Source: SZUA-448 sp045627185
GTDB lineage: Bacteria > Bacillota > Clostridia > Lachnospirales > Lachnospiraceae
NCBI GenBank assembly: GCA_045627185.1
Contig: JAZQNE010000045.1
Coordinates: 1 to 55,809 of the forward strand
Direction: 5' to 3'
DNA: 55,809 nucleotides
A program made the position numbers and the translations under genes. Below the pieces are notes generated by a model. That model ran no database searches and was not told the DNA's origin. It saw only the letters and a program-made list of their open reading frames with translations. Positions 16,889 to 25,098 of this stretch are shown here, one piece after another (within the stretch, counting starts at the first letter, position 1; every line of letters starts with the position of its first letter).

Positions 16889-17920
16889 TCAAAGATGTTT
16901 CACTAATTCTTCACGGACAGAATCAAGTCTTTCATCCGTAAGGCCAAAGTTCATTTCTCTGTAGCTCCATGCGGCGCGTCCTATGCCATAGCCCGTAAGA
17001 GCCTCATTTATCGCACGATACCACGAAAGGGTATCCTCAGCCGAAACATGGTCAATTACGCCATATTCGCCGCAATAAAGCGATACATTGTTCTTTTCCG
17101 CAACGGCAACAGCCTGGCCAAAAAAGTTTTTGAAATATTCAGCTCCGAATTTCACATCCGGATCGGGCTGATGAATAAGACTTCCGCCCTGTGGTGCCAG
17201 GTATTTCTGAGTTTCTTCGAAAAACTCGCGGCACGTGTGGTCAAAGCCGATAAAGTTTTCACGGATTTCCGGAACCCAGCCCGCGCCCTGATGAGTAAAT
17301 ATCATGGGTTCATAGCAGTGACAGTTCAGGACCACATGAGAATCAAAGGTCACATTAATGTCCTTAACCGTTTCAACACTGTTATTCCAGTATCCTCCTA
17401 CAAGAATGTCAATGTCCGGCGATATTTTTCTGATTCTCTTAATACATGTGTCGGCAATACGGTTCCATGCTGCATTCTGAGCAGGATCCGTAACCTCATT
17501 CAGAAGCTCGAACGCAAGGCGGTGCTTGTACTTTTCCGCATAACGTCTTGCGAATTCCTCCCAGAGACTGTAGAAACGTTCCTGTAAAGCCTCATTATCA
17601 AAAAGGCCGGCTTCATTTTCCGATTTATCAAAGGAGAAACCTGCTGTTTTATGGAGGTCCAGAATCATGTTAAGGCCGTTTTCACCGCACCGGTCAATAG
17701 CACGCTGAATATATTCAAAGCCTTTTTCAATTCTCTGTCCGTCAGGGGTTTCAACAAGATTATAATCAACAGGAATGCGGACATGATCAGCTCCCCATGA
17801 CTTTACAACAGCAAAATCCTCACGTTTGATAAAGTTTTCATAACGTTCGGCCGAATGATCGCACTGGCTGAACCAGCCGCCGAAATTAACGCCCTTCTGA
17901 TAACCATCCCATTTAATCAT
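16889..17920 (-). CDS. Glycoside hydrolase family 5 (cellulase-like), cytoplasmic
   Basis: A 343-aa single-domain GH5 enzyme. The catalytic acid/base is Glu142 in FELLNEVTD and the nucleophile Glu285 in YCGEYGV. Conserved VNFGGWFS and HVRIPVDYN strands precede them. No signal peptide is present, so it probably acts inside the cell on imported beta-linked oligosaccharides rather than on polymeric cellulose. The start at 17920 has GGAG seven bases upstream; an in-frame start 13 codons earlier lies within the structured leader. A consensus promoter at 18039-18067 and the conserved leader 17957-18008 precede it. Subfamily and substrate (glucan, mannan or other) cannot be told here. Confidence 0.9.
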   Translation of the reverse strand: MIKWDGYQKGVNFGGWFSQCDHSAERYENFIKREDFAVVKSWGADHVRIPVDYNLVETPDGQRIEKGFEYIQRAIDRCGENGLNMILDLHKTAGFSFDKSENEAGLFDNEALQERFYSLWEEFARRYAEKYKHRLAFELLNEVTDPAQNAAWNRIADTCIKRIRKISPDIDILVGGYWNNSVETVKDINVTFDSHVVLNCHCYEPMIFTHQGAGWVPEIRENFIGFDHTCREFFEETQKYLAPQGGSLIHQPDPDVKFGAEYFKNFFGQAVAVAEKNNVSLYCGEYGVIDHVSAEDTLSWYRAINEALTGYGIGRAAWSYREMNFGLTDERLDSVREELVKHL

Positions 17921-17956
17921 AAAATCTCCATTCTTTGGCGATATGCGCCAAGCCGG

Positions 17957-18008
17957 CACTCCGCGAACCGCACCGTCAATTGAATGACCGGCGATTCCCG
18001 TTTGCTAT
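17957..18008 (-). promoter_or_regulatory. Conserved 52-nt leader element shared with the GH53 gene
   Basis: This aligns without gaps to 1863-1914 and lies in the transcribed leader, about 25-75 nt after the predicted transcription start. The same three invariant blocks are present. A further hairpin (TTGGCG/CGCCAA) sits between this element and the GGAG ribosome site. The 298 nt between the GH5 start and the mmsB-like stop hold this element, a promoter, a REP-like palindrome and a terminator. Confidence 0.5.
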
Positions 18009-18038
18009 CCCGAAACCGATTCAAAAAACACAGCAAAT

Positions 18039-18067
18039 ATTATACCTTTTTTGAGGCATTTGTGCAA
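18039..18067 (-). promoter_or_regulatory. SigA-type promoter of the GH5 gene
   Basis: On the minus strand TTGCAC (18067-18062) and a perfect TATAAT (18044-18039) are spaced 17 nt apart. This predicts a leader of about 110 nt that includes the conserved element. Confidence 0.8.
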
Positions 18068-18090
18068 TAAAAACATGATGCTGTTGACCC

Positions 18091-18121
18091 TGAGTCATTG
18101 GGAACGGTTCTTTTTGACTCA
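18091..18121. repeat. REP-like palindromic element (full copy)
   Basis: The 31-nt unit begins TGAGTCATTGGGAACGGTTC and ends TTTTTGACTCA, so it has inverted TGAGTCA/TGACTCA ends around a GGGAACGGTTC core. Half copies sit at 131-150 and 32501-32519. It lies in the intergenic space between the mmsB-like gene and the GH5 promoter. Confidence 0.7.
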
Positions 18122-18136
18122 CCCAACATCCGTAAA

Positions 18137-18177
18137 CGAAAATCGCGGCACCGGAGAAAGGGATGCCGCGATTTTCG
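18137..18177 (-). terminator. Terminator of the monosaccharide transporter operon
   Basis: A 14-bp perfect stem (CGAAAATCGCGGCA at 18137-18150 with 18164-18177) encloses a 13-nt loop about 40 nt past the mmsB-like stop. On the minus strand the 3' arm is U-rich and is followed by UUUA. Confidence 0.8.
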
Positions 18178-18218
18178 CTATGTTGGTTATCAGTTCTATG
18201 AAAAATGGCTAATTAATA

Positions 18219-19433
18219 TCAGTTCTTGGCAATAATCTTACCGTTTCTCTTTGAAACTACATCAAAGATAACTGCTGCAAGAAGAACGAAGCCTTTTACA
18301 ACCTTCTGCATGTTCTGGTCAACGCCCATAAGTGACATACCCTGATTGATGACACCCATCAGAACCGCACCTACGATTACTCCGGGAACCGTTCCGATTC
18401 CACCGTATGCAGATGCACCACCGATAAAGCATGATCCGATAGCATCCATCTCATAGTTTGTACCATGAGAAGGTGCTGCAGAAGTCAAACGAGCTATGGA
18501 AATCATTGCTGCCAAAGCAGAAAGAAGGCCCATATTGGTATATGCCAGGAAATAAATCTTGTTTGTATTAATACCCGAAAGACGGGTTGCTTTTTCATTT
18601 CCGCCGACAGCGTAGAAGTGACGTCCAACTGTCGTATTGCTTGTAATGTAATAATAGATAACAACTACAACTGCAATCCAAATCAAAACAGTAGGAATAC
18701 CGCAATCTCTTGAAAGCTGAACTCCGTAGAAACCTACCACAAATGCTATGAAAAGAGTTTTAACCCAGAACAGAATGGCATTTTCAACTTCAAAGCCTTT
18801 TTTCTTCTTAACAATTCTTGACCTTACCTGAAGAATGATAAAGAGCAGTATACCAACAGCCGTTACAACAAGACAAAGGCCATTAAGAACTTCTCCGGCA
18901 ACATTTACGTTAAAAATAGGGTCAAGATAACAATCAGCACCACCACCGAAAAGTTTGACGAAAGTCTTCTGACTGCCAATAGAAATGGTCTGACCGTCAA
19001 GCATCCACTTTACGTTACTTAAACCACGGAAAGCTAACATTCCGGCCAAAGTGGTAATAAACGGAGGAATTCTTACATAAGCAATCCAAAATGCCTGAAA
19101 TGCGCCAATTGCAGTACCGGCAAGGAACATAATGAGAACAACAAGCCACATATTCATGTTCTTATTAACCATCAGAACCGCACCTACAGCACCTACGAAG
19201 CAAACAATCGAACCAACGGAAAGATCGATGTTACCACCTGTCAGAATACAGAGAAGCATACCTGTTGCCAAAATGAAAACATAAGCATTTTGAGAAATCA
19301 GGTTACTGAGGTTCATAGGACGAAGAATGTTGCCCTGCGTCGAAATAGAGAAGAATGTCACAACAAGAATAAGAACAATTATCATGGCATTCTTTTTTAT
19401 AAAATCAAATACTTTGCTATCTTTACTATTCAT
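18219..19433 (-). CDS. mmsB: Monosaccharide ABC transporter permease, MmsB/GguB/XylH-like
   Basis: Integral membrane subunit of a CUT2-type sugar importer, 404 aa. About ten hydrophobic segments, with the conserved GGNIDLSVGSIVCFVGA and FIGGASAYGGIGTVPG motifs of the XylH/AraH permeases. The central insertion with a charged loop (residues about 190-215) fits the longer MmsB/GguB type rather than RbsC. A GAGGAG ribosome site precedes the ATG. It is the last gene of a three-gene operon (binding protein, ATPase, permease) and is followed by a strong terminator. The transported sugar (xylose, glucose, galactose or arabinose) cannot be assigned from sequence. Confidence 0.92.
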   Translation of the reverse strand: MNSKDSKVFDFIKKNAMIIVLILVVTFFSISTQGNILRPMNLSNLISQNAYVFILATGMLLCILTGGNIDLSVGSIVCFVGAVGAVLMVNKNMNMWLVVLIMFLAGTAIGAFQAFWIAYVRIPPFITTLAGMLAFRGLSNVKWMLDGQTISIGSQKTFVKLFGGGADCYLDPIFNVNVAGEVLNGLCLVVTAVGILLFIILQVRSRIVKKKKGFEVENAILFWVKTLFIAFVVGFYGVQLSRDCGIPTVLIWIAVVVVIYYYITSNTTVGRHFYAVGGNEKATRLSGINTNKIYFLAYTNMGLLSALAAMISIARLTSAAPSHGTNYEMDAIGSCFIGGASAYGGIGTVPGVIVGAVLMGVINQGMSLMGVDQNMQKVVKGFVLLAAVIFDVVSKRNGKIIAKN

Positions 19434-19460
19434 CTTTTGATCTCCTCACTTTCTTATGAA

Positions 19461-20990
19461 TTACGAAGTTCTAAGGATATGACTCATAATCTTTTCCTGT
19501 GTTGCTTCCTTGCTGTCAAGTTCGGCAACAATTCTGCCCTCATTCATAACATAAATACGATCGCACATACCAAGAATCTCAGGCATTTCAGATGAAATCA
19601 TAATAACCGATTTTCCTTCTGCAACAAGCTGGTTCATGATACAGTAAATCTCGTATTTAGCACCTACATCAATACCTCTTGTGGGTTCATCAAGAATCAG
19701 AACATCCGGATCAGCAAACATCCATTTTGCAAGGAGAACCTTCTGCTGGTTACCACCGCTAAGGTTTCCGACATTCTGCTCAACAGTCGGGCATTTCGTA
19801 TTAAGCTTATCCTTATATTCAACTGCAACCTTGACTTCCTTATCTTTATCAATAATATGATGTCTGCTGACACCTTCAAGATTCGAAAGGGTTGTATTTA
19901 TTTTTACAGGATTGCTCAAAATTAGTCCGTTACCTTTTCGATCCTCAGTAACATAAGCAAGTTTTTGCTTAATTGCTGACTGAACACTATCAAGATGGAC
20001 TTCCTTGCCATTAATAAAAATCTGCCCTGAAATCTTTGTACCGTAACTCTTACCAAACACGCTCATAGCCAGTTCTGTCCGGCCGGCTCCCATAAGGCCC
20101 GAAATACCAACAATCTCGCCCTGTCTGACGTTGATGCTGACATCATCAACAACCTTGCGTTCATTGTAAAGAGGATGGTAGACGTTCCAATTTTTGATTT
20201 CAAGTTTTACATTTCCAATATGGCTTTCACGTTTCGGGAAACGGTCAGATATTTCACGTCCAACCATACCCTTGATAATTCTGTTTTCTGAAAGGTCATC
20301 CACGCCCTTAGTCAAAGTTTCAATAGTCGCACCATCTCGAAGCACGGTAACCTTATCCGCAACATATGAAACTTCATTCAGTTTATGTGAAATAAGGATT
20401 GACGTAAGACCATGTTCAGCCTTGAGTTTCAGCAGAAGGTCAAGTAAAGCTTTTGTATCTTCTTCATTAAGAGAAGCCGTAGGCTCATCAAGAATAAGAA
20501 GACGCGCATTCTTTGCAAGTGCCTTTGCAATTTCAACAAGCTGCTGTTTTCCCACACCTATATCTTTAATCAGAGTTTGCGGATTTTCATGTAAACCAAC
20601 CATTCCAAGATATTTCATCGCAAGCTCATTCGTTTCATTCCAATTAATTTTAAATTTGCTGCCCCTCTCATTTCCAAGGAACATATTTTCAGCAATTGTC
20701 ATATACGGAATCAATGCCAATTCCTGATGGATAATAACAATACCTTTTCTCTCACTATCTTTAATAACGTTGAAGTGGCATACTTCACCGTCATAAATGA
20801 TATCTCCGTCATAAGAACCAAACGGATAAATACCGCTCAAAACATTCATTAACGTTGATTTTCCGGCGCCGTTCTCACCAACAAGTGCATGGATTTCGCC
20901 CTCTTCAACCTGAAAATTAACATTATCAAGCGCTCTAACCCCGGGGAATGTTTTGGTTATATTCTTCATTTCCAGTAGTATCTTAGCCAA
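19461..20990 (-). CDS. mmsA: Monosaccharide ABC transporter ATP-binding protein, MmsA/GguA/XylG-like
   Basis: A 509-aa CUT2 ATPase with two tandem ABC domains. The first has Walker A GENGAGKS (38-45) and Walker B LLILDEPT. The second has the degenerate P-loop GLMGAGRTEL typical of the family, signature LSGGNQQKV and Walker B VLILDEPTRGIDVGAK. The start is a TTG at 20990, supported by GGAGG seven bases upstream; the next ATG lacks a ribosome site. Placed between the binding-protein and permease genes, it energises sugar uptake through MmsB. Confidence 0.93.
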   Translation of the reverse strand: MAKILLEMKNITKTFPGVRALDNVNFQVEEGEIHALVGENGAGKSTLMNVLSGIYPFGSYDGDIIYDGEVCHFNVIKDSERKGIVIIHQELALIPYMTIAENMFLGNERGSKFKINWNETNELAMKYLGMVGLHENPQTLIKDIGVGKQQLVEIAKALAKNARLLILDEPTASLNEEDTKALLDLLLKLKAEHGLTSILISHKLNEVSYVADKVTVLRDGATIETLTKGVDDLSENRIIKGMVGREISDRFPKRESHIGNVKLEIKNWNVYHPLYNERKVVDDVSINVRQGEIVGISGLMGAGRTELAMSVFGKSYGTKISGQIFINGKEVHLDSVQSAIKQKLAYVTEDRKGNGLILSNPVKINTTLSNLEGVSRHHIIDKDKEVKVAVEYKDKLNTKCPTVEQNVGNLSGGNQQKVLLAKWMFADPDVLILDEPTRGIDVGAKYEIYCIMNQLVAEGKSVIMISSEMPEILGMCDRIYVMNEGRIVAELDSKEATQEKIMSHILRTS

Positions 20991-21101
20991 TTTACTTCCT
21001 CCCTCAGTCTCCTCGTCCCAACCGGACTCATCTTCCTATGTTTTCTATAAAAGAGGCGGGAGGATTACTCCCGCCTGATTTATACAATATTCACTTACAA
21101 A

Positions 21102-22160
21102 TTACTGTAAGTCGCTCTCCTGGTAGTAACCGGAGTCAATAAGTAATTTCTTGTAGTTGCTAACATCAGCAAATTCCGGCTCGCAAAGGAATGAAGGAAC
21201 AACCTTTACGCCATTGTTGTATGTTGTTGTATCGTTAATTTCAACGTCGGTTCCCTTAAGAATAGCATTAACCATACCAACGGTCTTCTCAGCAAGAGTA
21301 CGGGTATCCTTGAAGATAGACATAGCCTGCTTGCCAGCGATCATGTTCTTAACGTTTGCCTTATCACAATCCTGACCGGTGATGATAGGGTATTTTTCAT
21401 TCTTATAAAGAGCTGCAAGTGCTGTAGCAACACCAAATGCTGTAGAGTCATTAGAAGCCATAACAGCATCAAGAACAGTACCGTCTGAATAGTATGTAGA
21501 GATAATGTTTTCAAATCTCTTCTGAGCATTCTCAGATGACCATTCAGCTGTAGCTACCTGTGCGAATTCGGTCTGACCTGACTTAACAACAAGCTGACCA
21601 TTCTTAATGTAAGGGTTAAGAACATCCATAGCGCCCTTGAAGAAGAAAGTAGCATTGTTGTCACCAGGGTCACCGGTGATGAGCTCGATATTGAACGGGC
21701 CCTTGCCTTCCTTAAGACCAAGCTTCTCTTCAATGTACTGGCCCTGCTTTGTACCAACTAATTCGTTGTTGAATGTAGCATAGTATGAAACAGCGTCTGA
21801 GTTCATAATAAGGCGGTCATAAGCGATAACCTTAATGTCTTTTTTCTTTGCCTTGTCAAGAACGGTACCAAGTGAGTTACCGTCGATAGCAGCAATAACA
21901 AGAACCTTGCAACCGTTAGCGATCATGTTCTCAATCTGAGCAACCTGATCATCAACTTTGTTGTCTGCGTACTGAAGGTCAACTTCATAACCAGCTTCTT
22001 CAAGCTTTGCCTTCATGTTGTCGCCATCCTGATTCCATCTCTGGAGTGACTTAGTAGGCATTGAAACACCAACTTTGTTTCCCTTCTTTCCGCCGGCGCA
22101 ACCGGTGAAGAGAGCGGTAACCATTACTACAGCGAGTAATAATGCTAATAATTTTTTCAT
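21102..22160 (-). CDS. Multiple-sugar-binding lipoprotein, ChvE-like
   Basis: Extracellular sugar-capture subunit for the MmsAB-like transporter, 352 aa. Lipoprotein signal with Cys21 in TALFTGC. The periplasmic-binding fold type I is evident from VGVSMPTKSLQRWNQDGDNM, the VLVIAAIDGNSLGTVLDKA segment and VIAYDRLI, which match the ChvE/XylF group. A GGAGGAAAGAAA ribosome site precedes the ATG, and a small hairpin sits just upstream of it. A terminator at 22291-22328 separates it from the upstream regulatory operon, so it has its own promoter in the 130-nt gap. It is the first gene of the transporter operon and a plausible target of the YesN-like regulator. Confidence 0.92.
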   Translation of the reverse strand: MKKLLALLLAVVMVTALFTGCAGGKKGNKVGVSMPTKSLQRWNQDGDNMKAKLEEAGYEVDLQYADNKVDDQVAQIENMIANGCKVLVIAAIDGNSLGTVLDKAKKKDIKVIAYDRLIMNSDAVSYYATFNNELVGTKQGQYIEEKLGLKEGKGPFNIELITGDPGDNNATFFFKGAMDVLNPYIKNGQLVVKSGQTEFAQVATAEWSSENAQKRFENIISTYYSDGTVLDAVMASNDSTAFGVATALAALYKNEKYPIITGQDCDKANVKNMIAGKQAMSIFKDTRTLAEKTVGMVNAILKGTDVEINDTTTYNNGVKVVPSFLCEPEFADVSNYKKLLIDSGYYQESDLQ

Positions 22161-22181
22161 TTTCTTTCCTCCTTTTTTGTG

Positions 22182-22198
22182 TGTAACTTTTTGTTACA
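22182..22198 (-). other. Small leader hairpin upstream of the ChvE-like gene
   Basis: TGTAAC and GTTACA arms surround a five-base loop, ending about 20 nt upstream of the start codon and close to the ribosome site. It may affect translation or mark a protein-binding inverted repeat. The evidence is the inverted repeat only. Confidence 0.3.
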
Positions 22199-22290
22199 AG
22201 AGCATCTTACCATAAGTAAACTGTACTTTTTTTCCCAAAGGCAAGACATTTTTATTATGTTTGCTGTGCTATACATACGGGATGATAGCA

Positions 22291-22328
22291 AAAAATTGCC
22301 ACGGTACTATTCGCCGTGGCAATTTTTT
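22291..22328 (-). terminator. Terminator ending the sugar-sensor operon
   Basis: TTGCCACGG (22296-22304) pairs with CCGTGGCAA (22314-22322), flanked by A and T runs on either side. It lies about 90 nt past the stop codon of the sugar-binding lipoprotein gene and upstream of the transporter operon. Confidence 0.85.
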
Positions 22329-22419
22329 CTCATTCACAAAATGCGGAGCATGGTTTCGAGTTTGCAAACATCACTGATTGCAGCTGCTTTCAGCCCTTAC
22401 GCACATGGAAATTATTCAG

Positions 22420-23472
22420 TTATTTCATCTTTTCGGGAACGTTAAGGTAAACATCTTCCTTCAGGTGGAAACCGCTGCCGATTATCACTTCATCAATATT
22501 TTCCTCAGTAACGAGTATCGGTTCCATACCGATGTAAGCAACATCATATGTTCCGTCATTTACAGAGGTAACATCATTACCCGTAAGCTGTTCGTTCTTC
22601 GCAAGGGCAATAGCACATTCGGCTGCTCTTTTCGCAAGTTTTTCAACAGGCTTGTACACTGTCATAAGCTGAGTTTCTTCTACAATTCTCTGGCATGCTT
22701 CAAGTTCGGCATCCTGACCGGTAACAAGAAGGTTGCCCGCAAGACGCTTCTCGGCAAGAGCATGAATTGCCTGACCGGCAAGGTTGTCATTTCCGCACAT
22801 TATTGCGTTGGCTTCAGCAACCTTTTCCTCATTAGCATAAATATATTCCGCAGCAAGCTCTGCGCGCCAGCTGTCCGCATGCATCCGGTCAATAATCTGA
22901 ACACCGTTGGCATCCATAACGCTCTGGAACCCGTTTTCGACAAGAGGAACATTGCTGTCGGTAGGTGAACCGCCCAGCATAATAACCTTCGAGCCGTTCC
23001 CGATTCCACCGGCAACAAGTGCTTCACCCATAAGCCGTCCAACCATTACGTTATCGAAAGTAATATACAGGTCAACATCAGAATTGTTAATCTGTCTGTC
23101 ATACGCAATAACCTTGATTCCTGCGGCCTTTGCCTTTGCAACCGCTTCCGAAAGGCCGTTTGAGTCAATGCATATAACAACAATGACGTCCATACCCTTC
23201 TTTACAAAGTACTCAATCTGATCACGCTGTTTCTGCAAGTCTCCGTTTGCATTCTGAACATTGACCTCAGCCCCGAGTTCACGGGCAGTTGACACAAAAA
23301 CATCTTTATCACGCTGCCAGCGCTCAATAACAAATGAGTCAAAGCTCATGCCGATCTGGATTTTCTTTTCCTGATTTTCAGGCTGGTTTGTCAAATCCTT
23401 TTCGATGTTGTTACAGCCCGCAAGCAAAAGAGCCGTAACAACCGCCGCCAATAAAAACACCTTTCTTTTCAT
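22420..23472 (-). CDS. Sugar-binding lipoprotein, XylF-like, linked to YesM/YesN
   Basis: A 350-aa lipoprotein (lipobox LAGC, Cys20) of the type I periplasmic-binding fold, with the XylF-like IGMSFDSFVIERWQRDKDVF opening and VIAYDRQINNSDVDLYITFDN. It is paralogous to the ChvE-like protein at 21102-22160 but is the last gene of a different operon, directly after the YesN-like regulator with a GGGGAGGAA ribosome site. It has no dedicated permease of its own. It may feed the MmsAB-like transporter or act as a xylose-type sensor subunit, as known for XylFII with LytS in clostridia. Which of the two is inference. Confidence 0.88.
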   Translation of the reverse strand: MKRKVFLLAAVVTALLLAGCNNIEKDLTNQPENQEKKIQIGMSFDSFVIERWQRDKDVFVSTARELGAEVNVQNANGDLQKQRDQIEYFVKKGMDVIVVICIDSNGLSEAVAKAKAAGIKVIAYDRQINNSDVDLYITFDNVMVGRLMGEALVAGGIGNGSKVIMLGGSPTDSNVPLVENGFQSVMDANGVQIIDRMHADSWRAELAAEYIYANEEKVAEANAIMCGNDNLAGQAIHALAEKRLAGNLLVTGQDAELEACQRIVEETQLMTVYKPVEKLAKRAAECAIALAKNEQLTGNDVTSVNDGTYDVAYIGMEPILVTEENIDEVIIGSGFHLKEDVYLNVPEKMK

Positions 23473-23499
23473 TCAGTTCCTCCCCCCGGAGAAAATCCC

Positions 23500-25083
23500 C
23501 TATTTGTTATCTTTAAACTCAGTCGGAGTTACACCGACATTTTTCTTAAACGACCTGCTGAAATAATTCGGATCGGAGTATCCGACCATTGAACAGATTT
23601 CCTTAACCGAATATGTTGAATTGCTGAGCAAATCCTTTGCTTTTTCAATTCTGAGCTCTGTCAGATAATCTATAAAGTTCTCACCCGTTTCTTCCTTGAA
23701 AATACGGCTGAAATAATACGGACTGATATTTACAGCCATTGAAGCATCCTCAAGCGAAATATTTCTGCTGAAATTATTCCGGATATATTCTTTTGCTGTT
23801 TCGACAACGCTCATTGAACGCTCTGTACGCTTATTCATAATGTTCCGGCATGCATCACCGATTTTGTTGACAAACCAGTCCTCAAGCGTACTCATATCTT
23901 TTGCGGCAGCAACCACCGGGAAATAATCGCGTCTTGATTCGAATCTGTAAGTCATACCGCCGTTTTCATACGCCAGGCGCTCGGCCCAGAGCACAAATTC
24001 GATAACCTTCAGGCGGACATCGTTTGTATCCTTGTCGCACATCCATTTGAAATAATCACGTGCATTCTCAACCGCATCATCAAGCTTGCCATGTGAAACG
24101 GCTTCAAACAGACGCTTTTCAAGATCAATGGGATAATCAGGCGTGTAATCGCAACCAATCGGAAGGTCATCCGCATGAGCAACACTGCCCGATGTCATAA
24201 CAAGTGCATTCACAGCCTCAGTATATGAACTTGCCATGTCCGTCAGTTTATGAACGCTTCCTATGCCGATTCGGAAATCAACATCGTATTTCTTTCTGAG
24301 ACTTCTTACCAGTTCTCTTGTTCTGTCAATCAGTTCGGTTCGTTCGCCATAATCCATGGCCGGCATGCCGTATGGCACCATAACGGGAATCTTGTTTGCC
24401 ATAAGCGAGCCCACAATACAGCCTGTGAAGCTCTTCAGATTCTGTCTGATATCCTTATAATACTGAACAAGACGGACACTGCTGCCGACAGCATTTGTCA
24501 TATGGTTTCCTTCACGTGTATCACCGCAGACAATATTCATCATGTAAGCATAATCGGCGTCAAGTTCAAGCAGTGTCTTGTAATTTTCAATATCCTCATC
24601 AAAATGTTCCTGGAACAGGATATCATAAATCAGACCGCTCTCCAGAATAGGAACAATTGTCTCAAGTTTTTCTTTGATAATCAGGTCATTACTGCGTTTT
24701 TCGCGCTCACTGCTTACAAAATCCATTGCCTTGCGAAGCACCGTAATCATACGGTTTCTGTCCATGGGTTTTGTGATATAGTCAAGAACACCAAGTTTAA
24801 TTGCCTCCTGGGCATAATCAAACTTGTCATAAGCGGACATTACAATGAAAACCACGCTCGTGTTTGTCTTTCTTATTTCACGCATAGCCTCAATTCCGTT
24901 AATTCCGGGCATCTGAATGTCCATAACGGCAATGTCCGGACGGAATGCCTCTGCAAGCTCAATAACACTTCTTCCCGTCTTTGCCGAAGCAATTTCGCAT
25001 TCGTTTCCGAACTCTTTTTCAATAATAAACTTAAGCGAATCAATAACAATTCCTTCATCATCCGCAAGTAAAATCCGATACAT
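23500..25083 (-). CDS. YesN-type response regulator with AraC DNA-binding domain
   Basis: A 527-aa transcription factor. The N-terminal receiver has acidic Asp8/Asp9, phospho-acceptor Asp55 in VMDIQMPG and the conserved Lys in DYITKPMD. A central segment of about 280 residues links to a C-terminal AraC double helix-turn-helix (last 100 residues), including NISPYYFSRIFKEETGENF and VGYSDPNYFSRSFKK. It starts 15 bases after the kinase gene and is surely its partner. The likely targets are the sugar-transporter promoter just downstream and perhaps its own operon. The GGAGG site fixes the start. Confidence 0.93.
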   Translation of the reverse strand: MYRILLADDEGIVIDSLKFIIEKEFGNECEIASAKTGRSVIELAEAFRPDIAVMDIQMPGINGIEAMREIRKTNTSVVFIVMSAYDKFDYAQEAIKLGVLDYITKPMDRNRMITVLRKAMDFVSSEREKRSNDLIIKEKLETIVPILESGLIYDILFQEHFDEDIENYKTLLELDADYAYMMNIVCGDTREGNHMTNAVGSSVRLVQYYKDIRQNLKSFTGCIVGSLMANKIPVMVPYGMPAMDYGERTELIDRTRELVRSLRKKYDVDFRIGIGSVHKLTDMASSYTEAVNALVMTSGSVAHADDLPIGCDYTPDYPIDLEKRLFEAVSHGKLDDAVENARDYFKWMCDKDTNDVRLKVIEFVLWAERLAYENGGMTYRFESRRDYFPVVAAAKDMSTLEDWFVNKIGDACRNIMNKRTERSMSVVETAKEYIRNNFSRNISLEDASMAVNISPYYFSRIFKEETGENFIDYLTELRIEKAKDLLSNSTYSVKEICSMVGYSDPNYFSRSFKKNVGVTPTEFKDNK

Positions 25084-25098
25084 CCGCGAAATTCCTCC

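Noticed and set aside
24250..25071. Long open frame (273 codons) on the plus strand opposite the response regulator
   Set aside because: It lies wholly antisense to the YesN-like gene, lacks a ribosome site and a domain, and reads as the mirror of a well-supported coding region.
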